NCBI GenBank assembly: GCA_030601885.1
Contig: JAUWAU010000017.1
Location: forward strand, 1 to 64,000
Direction of reading: 5' to 3'
Length of the DNA: 64,000 nt
Source: Armatimonadota bacterium
Lineage (GTDB): Bacteria > Armatimonadota > Zipacnadia > JAUWAU01
Below the pieces are notes generated by a model. It was not told the DNA's origin. It worked only from the letters and a program-made list of their open reading frames with translations, and ran no database searches. The position numbers and the translations under genes were made by a program. Shown in pieces: positions 60,181-64,000 of this stretch (the stretch's first letter is position 1; each line of letters starts with the position of its first letter).

Positions 60181-62580
60181 TCACGCTGACTTTGCGGCGG
60201 GTCGCTGTCGCTGGCGCGGCGGCGCCTCCAGGGCAGCATCGATGACCTCATCGAGGTTCTGAACGAAGACGAACTCCAAGCCCTCGATGAGCTCTTGCGG
60301 GATATCCTCCAGGTCGCGCTCGTTCCTCGCCGGCAATATCACCCGCTTGATCCCGGCGCGGTAGGCGGCGAGCACCTTTTGCTTTACGCCGCCTATGGGC
60401 AGCACCTGGCCGCGAAGGGTGATCTCGCCCGTCATGCCCGTGTCAGAGCGCGCCGGCGTGCTGGTCAGCAGTGAGACGAGAGCCGTCGCCATCGAAACGC
60501 CGGCTGAGGGCCCATCCTTTGGGATGCCGCCCGCCGGCACGTGGATGTGGATATCACTGTGCTCGAAGAAGCCTGCCTCGATGCCGAGATGCTCGGCATT
60601 GCTGCGGACATAGCTCAAGGCGGCCTCGGCCGACTCTTTCATCACGTCGCCGAGCTGGCCGGTGATCTGCAGTCGCCTGTCGCCGGGCATGCGCGTGGCT
60701 TCCACAAAGAGGATGTCCCCGCCGGCCGGCGTGTAGGCCAGCCCGCACACGACGCCCCTCTGCCCTTTGCGCAGCGCCGTCTCGCTGAAGAAGCGCGTCG
60801 GGCCAAGGTAGTCCTCGACGCTCTTGCCGGTGACAGACGTGGGCTTGTCGTTACCCAACGCCACCTCCTTGGCCACTTTGCGGCAGATGGTGCCGATCTC
60901 GCGCTCCAGGTTCCTGAGGCCGGCTTCCCGGGTGTAACCGTCAATGATGCGCTTGAGGGCGGCTTTCGAAATGCGCAAGTGCTTGTGCTTGAGGCCGTGG
61001 CCCTCGAGTTGGCGGGGGATGAGGAACCGCCGGGCAATTTGGATCTTTTCCGCGTCCGTGTAGCCGGGCAGGGCGAGCGTTTCCATGCGGTCGTGCAGCG
61101 CCGGTGGAATTGGTTCAAGCACATTCGCGGTGCAGATGAAGATGACTCGAGATAGATCGAAGGGCACGTCGATGTAATGATCGCTGAAGGCGTGATTCTG
61201 CTCCGGATCGAGCACCTCGAGGAGCGCCGCACTCGGGTCGCCGCGGAAGTCCGCGCCGAGCTTGTCGATCTCATCGAGCATGAAGATCGGGTTGTTCGCG
61301 CCGCAGTTCTTGATGCCCTGGAGGATGCGTCCCGGCAATGCCCCCACATACGTGCGTCGGTGGCCGCGGATCTCCGCTTCGTCGCGCACGCCGCCGAGCG
61401 AGATGCGGACGAATTTGCGACCCATGGCCCGGGCGATGGACTGTCCCAGAGAGGTCTTCCCCGTCCCTGGCGGCCCGTAGAAGCACAGAATGGGCCCCCT
61501 CATGTCGTCCTTGAGCTTGCGAACGGCGAGGTGCTCCACGATGCGGTCCTTGAGCTTGTCCAGATCGTAGTGGTCCTCGTCGAGTATCCGCTGAGCCTCG
61601 ACGATGTCGATGCTATCCTCACTGCTCACGCTCCACGGCATGTCGAGCAGCCAGTCCACATAGGTGCGGGCGGTGGTGTACTCGGCGGATGCGCTCGGCA
61701 TTCTCGAGAGCCGATCCACCTCGCGCATGGCTGCGGCCTGAGCCGCCTCGGGCATGTTGGCCGCCTCAATGCGCTCGCGCAGCTCATCTGTCTCCACCTC
61801 CAGCCCCTCGCCCTCGCCGAGCTCCTTTTGGATCGCCCGAAGCTGCTGGCGGAGGTAGTACTCCCGCTGCGCCTTGGTCATCTCCTCGTGCGCCTCTTCC
61901 TCGATGCGGCTTCCTATCTTGAGACGCTCCAACTCTCGAGATGCCAACTCGGTGACACGGCGCACTCGCGCCAACGGATCGATCAGCTCCAGGATCTCCT
62001 GGCGTTCGACGAGCTCCAGGTTGAGGTTGGCGGCGATGAGGTCGGCGAGCGAACCGGCCCGCTCGACATTGACGGCGTGGACCTTGACCTCGTCGGGTAA
62101 TTGCGGCGACTCATCCACGATCTTGTCGAATATCCGCAGCAGTCCCTGCTGATAGCCTTCGAACTCCTCGTCGTCGTCCTTCTCCTCCGGCTCCTCGATG
62201 GCTCGCACCCGGACGATCAGGAATGGCTCGGTCTGGGAGTACTCCAGTATCTCTATCCGGCTAATCCCCTGGCACAGAACCCGCCGGCTCCCATCAGGCA
62301 GCTTGATCATGCGAAAGATCTTCGTTGCCGTGCCGCGAGCATAGAGGTGCTCAGGCTTGACCGGTTCGGCGTCCGGGTTCTTGGTGGCGATCAGCGCGAT
62401 CATGCCCCGCCCGGCCAGCGCGGCATCAATGAGCGCTGCCTCCGGGCCGGGAGCCGCCTCCAGCGGAAAGATCATCTGGGGATATACGACGTGTCGGCGC
62501 AGTGGCAGAGCCGGGAGGGCGTTGGGCACTTCAACGCCATCGCCGTTGGTCGGCTCGGCTTTGTCCTCGGGCGTCATCAC
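60181..62580 (-). CDS. lon: ATP-dependent protease Lon
   Basis: 799 residues, standard for bacterial LonA. N-terminal substrate domain (LPLRRHVVYPQMIFPLEAA), coiled coil, AAA+ module with Walker A GPPGTGKTSLG (about 367) and Walker B IFMLDEIDKLG, then the protease domain with the catalytic Ser in PKDGPSAGVSMATALVS (about 690) and Lys in GGVKQKVLAAYRAG (about 733). The start is either the GTG at 62578-62580 or the adjacent ATG at 62575-62577. hsp20 lies upstream, so this is a protein-quality-control group. Confidence 0.96.
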   Translation of the reverse strand: MMTPEDKAEPTNGDGVEVPNALPALPLRRHVVYPQMIFPLEAAPGPEAALIDAALAGRGMIALIATKNPDAEPVKPEHLYARGTATKIFRMIKLPDGSRRVLCQGISRIEILEYSQTEPFLIVRVRAIEEPEEKDDDEEFEGYQQGLLRIFDKIVDESPQLPDEVKVHAVNVERAGSLADLIAANLNLELVERQEILELIDPLARVRRVTELASRELERLKIGSRIEEEAHEEMTKAQREYYLRQQLRAIQKELGEGEGLEVETDELRERIEAANMPEAAQAAAMREVDRLSRMPSASAEYTTARTYVDWLLDMPWSVSSEDSIDIVEAQRILDEDHYDLDKLKDRIVEHLAVRKLKDDMRGPILCFYGPPGTGKTSLGQSIARAMGRKFVRISLGGVRDEAEIRGHRRTYVGALPGRILQGIKNCGANNPIFMLDEIDKLGADFRGDPSAALLEVLDPEQNHAFSDHYIDVPFDLSRVIFICTANVLEPIPPALHDRMETLALPGYTDAEKIQIARRFLIPRQLEGHGLKHKHLRISKAALKRIIDGYTREAGLRNLEREIGTICRKVAKEVALGNDKPTSVTGKSVEDYLGPTRFFSETALRKGQRGVVCGLAYTPAGGDILFVEATRMPGDRRLQITGQLGDVMKESAEAALSYVRSNAEHLGIEAGFFEHSDIHIHVPAGGIPKDGPSAGVSMATALVSLLTSTPARSDTGMTGEITLRGQVLPIGGVKQKVLAAYRAGIKRVILPARNERDLEDIPQELIEGLEFVFVQNLDEVIDAALEAPPRQRQRPAAKSA

Positions 62581-62653
62581 TGTGCCACACGTCCTATACG
62601 CCTGCGCCCCGGTGCTGCCTGGCGCAGCGGCGACGCGGCTCGCCGAGTTGGGC

Positions 62654-63103
62654 TCATTCTATGTCAACGGAGAGCACTTTGGGGGGTTGCGGCTTCTTCT
62701 TCGGCAGGTAAATGTGGAGCAGCCCATCCCGGTAGTCGGCGCGGATCTGCTTCTGCTCCACCTCGACGAGCACCTCGATGACCCGCTCGAAGGGTCCGTA
62801 GATCACTTCAAGCTGGTGATAGTCGCGCGGCTTCCCTTGGGCGGGGTCGTGCCGGGAGCCGCGGATCCTGAGCTGACCAGTGGGAGGATCGAAGTCCACC
62901 TGCATGCGGGAGTTGTCGGCCCCGGCGATCTCCATTCGGATGACCACTTGCGAATCCGTCTCGTATACGTCCGTGGGCGGCTCGAAGGCTGCTCGCGCCG
63001 GGAAGGCGATAGGCTTCTTCGCCGAGAACAAGTGCAGATAGACCCGATCGCTCCCCCGGTGGCTCGAAATCACCGACATCATTGGTGATGTGCGCATCGC
63101 CTT
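62654..63103 (-). CDS. Small heat shock protein, Hsp20/alpha-crystallin family
   Basis: 149 residues with an alpha-crystallin domain: FEPPTDVYETDSQVVIRMEI, AGADNSRMQVDFDPPTGQLR and a final GLLHIYLPKKKP strand with a Lys/Pro-rich tail. It binds unfolding proteins without ATP. I chose the ATG at 63103 (GAGGAG 9 bases upstream); ATG 63139 would add 12 residues. The product would work with Lon encoded next. Confidence 0.88.
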   Translation of the reverse strand, partial: KAMRTSPMMSVISSHRGSDRVYLHLFSAKKPIAFPARAAFEPPTDVYETDSQVVIRMEIAGADNSRMQVDFDPPTGQLRIRGSRHDPAQGKPRDYHQLEVIYGPFERVIEVLVEVEQKQIRADYRDGLLHIYLPKKKPQPPKVLSVDIE

Positions 63104-63207
63104 CATGCTCCGCAGCTCCTCGTAGCGGTCTTCGCCCATTCCGCAGCGGCCGCCGTGTGGCCCTCGATGATCGCCCCGCCACTGGTTGACCACTGTCACC
63201 AATATGC

Positions 63208-63239
63208 GTGATAATATCACCTTCCGGGCACAAGCGCAA
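63208..63239 (-). promoter_or_regulatory. Hsp20 promoter with overlapping palindrome
   Basis: On the minus strand TTGCGC (63239-63234) and TATTAT (63216-63211) are 17 bases apart. The -10 is embedded in the perfect palindrome GTGATA-A-TATCAC (63208-63220), a plausible operator for a heat-shock or other repressor. It is not the CIRCE element. Confidence 0.55.
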
Positions 63240-63339
63240 GGTAGCCCACCGCGCCATCGCACTTGGCCCGAACCGGGTCCAGCCAAGTGGGTGCGCTGAG
63301 TGCAGCGAACATGCCATCGGATGGGTGCGTGAGCCCACG

Positions 63340-64000
63340 TTGATCACTACTGTCACGACGAACACGGCCGTTGACGTAGCCACCATTCTGGACTCTCTGG
63401 CCGTCGGGGGCGTGAATCGCTCCTCGGAGGCGACGCTGCACCCCGGTGGCAAGGGGGTCAACGTGGCGAAGGCGGTCAGGGCGCTCGAGGCCGACGTTGT
63501 GGCGACCGGCTTCGTGGGCTCGGGGCCCTTCGCCAGCTCCCTGCGAGCTGCTTTGAATGACGCCGGCGTGGAACACGATTTCGTCGAGGTCGCGGGTGAC
63601 ACCCGCCTCACATTCGTCTTGTATGACATGACCGGCGGCAGTGAGACGATCGTGAATAATCCTGCCGCCTATGCGGTCGCTGCTGCGGATGTGGCGCGTC
63701 TCAGCGAGAAGGTCGGTGAGTACGCGGCGCGGAGCAGCTACGTTGTGTTTTCCGGCAGTCTCCCGGCCGAGTGTGCGCCGGAGACGTACCGGGACCTCAT
63801 CCAGAGGGCCACGGCAGCGGGCGCCCGAGCAGTGCTGGATACCAGTGGCCCAGCACTGGCCGCCGGACTGCGCGGCGCCCCGTTCATGGTCAAACCGACG
63901 CTGACGGAGTTAGAGGCGGTCCTGGAGCGCCGGTTGCGCTCGCAAGACGCCATTCTCAACGGTTGCGCGGCAGTTCAGCAGATGGGCGTGGAGGTCGTCG
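63340..64000 (+). CDS. PfkB-family sugar kinase, 1-phosphofructokinase/tagatose-6-phosphate kinase type, 3' end outside the window
   Basis: The visible 220 residues have the family start ITTVTTNTAVDVATILDSLA, the first signature GGKGVNVAKAVRALEADVVA, and VVFSGSLPAECAPETY plus MVKPTLTELEAVL. The catalytic GAGD motif lies beyond the edge. It would phosphorylate a phosphosugar with ATP. TTG at 63340 gives the N terminus expected from homologues; GTG 63325 in the same frame is the alternative. It diverges from hsp20 and its promoter must lie within 63240-63340. Confidence 0.88.
   Translation, partial: MITTVTTNTAVDVATILDSLAVGGVNRSSEATLHPGGKGVNVAKAVRALEADVVATGFVGSGPFASSLRAALNDAGVEHDFVEVAGDTRLTFVLYDMTGGSETIVNNPAAYAVAAADVARLSEKVGEYAARSSYVVFSGSLPAECAPETYRDLIQRATAAGARAVLDTSGPALAAGLRGAPFMVKPTLTELEAVLERRLRSQDAILNGCAAVQQMGVEVV

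Noticed and set aside
1..64000. CRISPR array, prophage or complete insertion sequence
   Set aside because: No regularly spaced repeats, Cas genes, phage structural genes, integrase or transposase were seen in the window.

Overview
The window is GC-rich bacterial chromosome with short gaps and frequent GTG/TTG starts. No ribosomal RNA or conventional tRNA gene was seen. A porin with an S-layer-homology (SLH) domain, a PEP-CTERM protein and many secreted multidomain proteins point to a diderm outside the Proteobacteria. Armatimonadota or a similar little-cultured phylum would fit, but this is an inference from gene content and nothing here proves it.

Layout. 1-8572 (minus strand): ftsY (cut by the window edge) and smc, a debris-filled gap, a VapBC toxin-antitoxin pair, an orphan HicB-like protein, an M24-fold protein and galK. 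8791-27776 (plus strand): a D-Ala-D-Ala carboxypeptidase, then a tightly packed run of about 18 genes. That run holds a lipoyl/E3-binding protein with no catalytic domain, a ketoreductase, two ketosynthases (the second with its catalytic residues replaced), 2-oxoacid dehydrogenase E1 alpha and beta, an acyl carrier protein, two alpha/beta hydrolases of the kind found beside exosortases, four glycosyltransferases, a MurJ/Wzx-like flippase, LipB, an unknown membrane protein and an O-antigen-ligase-like polymerase. I read it as an assembly line for an acylated or polyketide-bearing surface glycan, with LipB perhaps charging the lipoyl carrier. 28064-43832 (plus): secreted and surface proteins (carbohydrate-binding-like, LamG-like, FG-GAP, a lipoprotein, a beta-barrel) with a GT39 transferase and a DegT aminotransferase.

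43833-46277 (minus): a bacterial Ro60 (TROVE + VWA) gene followed on the same strand by three small RNA elements. One reads as a circularly permuted tRNA (T arm, acceptor stem closed by a loop, D arm) held by a GGGUC/GACUC stem, which is the plan of a YrlA-type Y RNA. 46477-48279: two xylose-isomerase-like TIM-barrel proteins. 48406-55308: a one-polypeptide restriction-modification-type methylase whose start overlaps the stop of an SLH/collagen-like/porin gene, a molybdopterin oxidoreductase domain fused to a DnaJ-like zinc finger, and a flavin reductase. 55466-59147: a PEP-CTERM protein, two gene fragments meeting head to head, a MNT/HepT toxin-antitoxin pair with a near-consensus promoter that starts transcription at the start codon, and a secreted protein. 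59221-64000: murQ, lon, hsp20 and the start of a PfkB-family sugar kinase.

Coordinates of starts are my choices, and alternatives are given. Functions rest on motifs read by eye. No database search was run.
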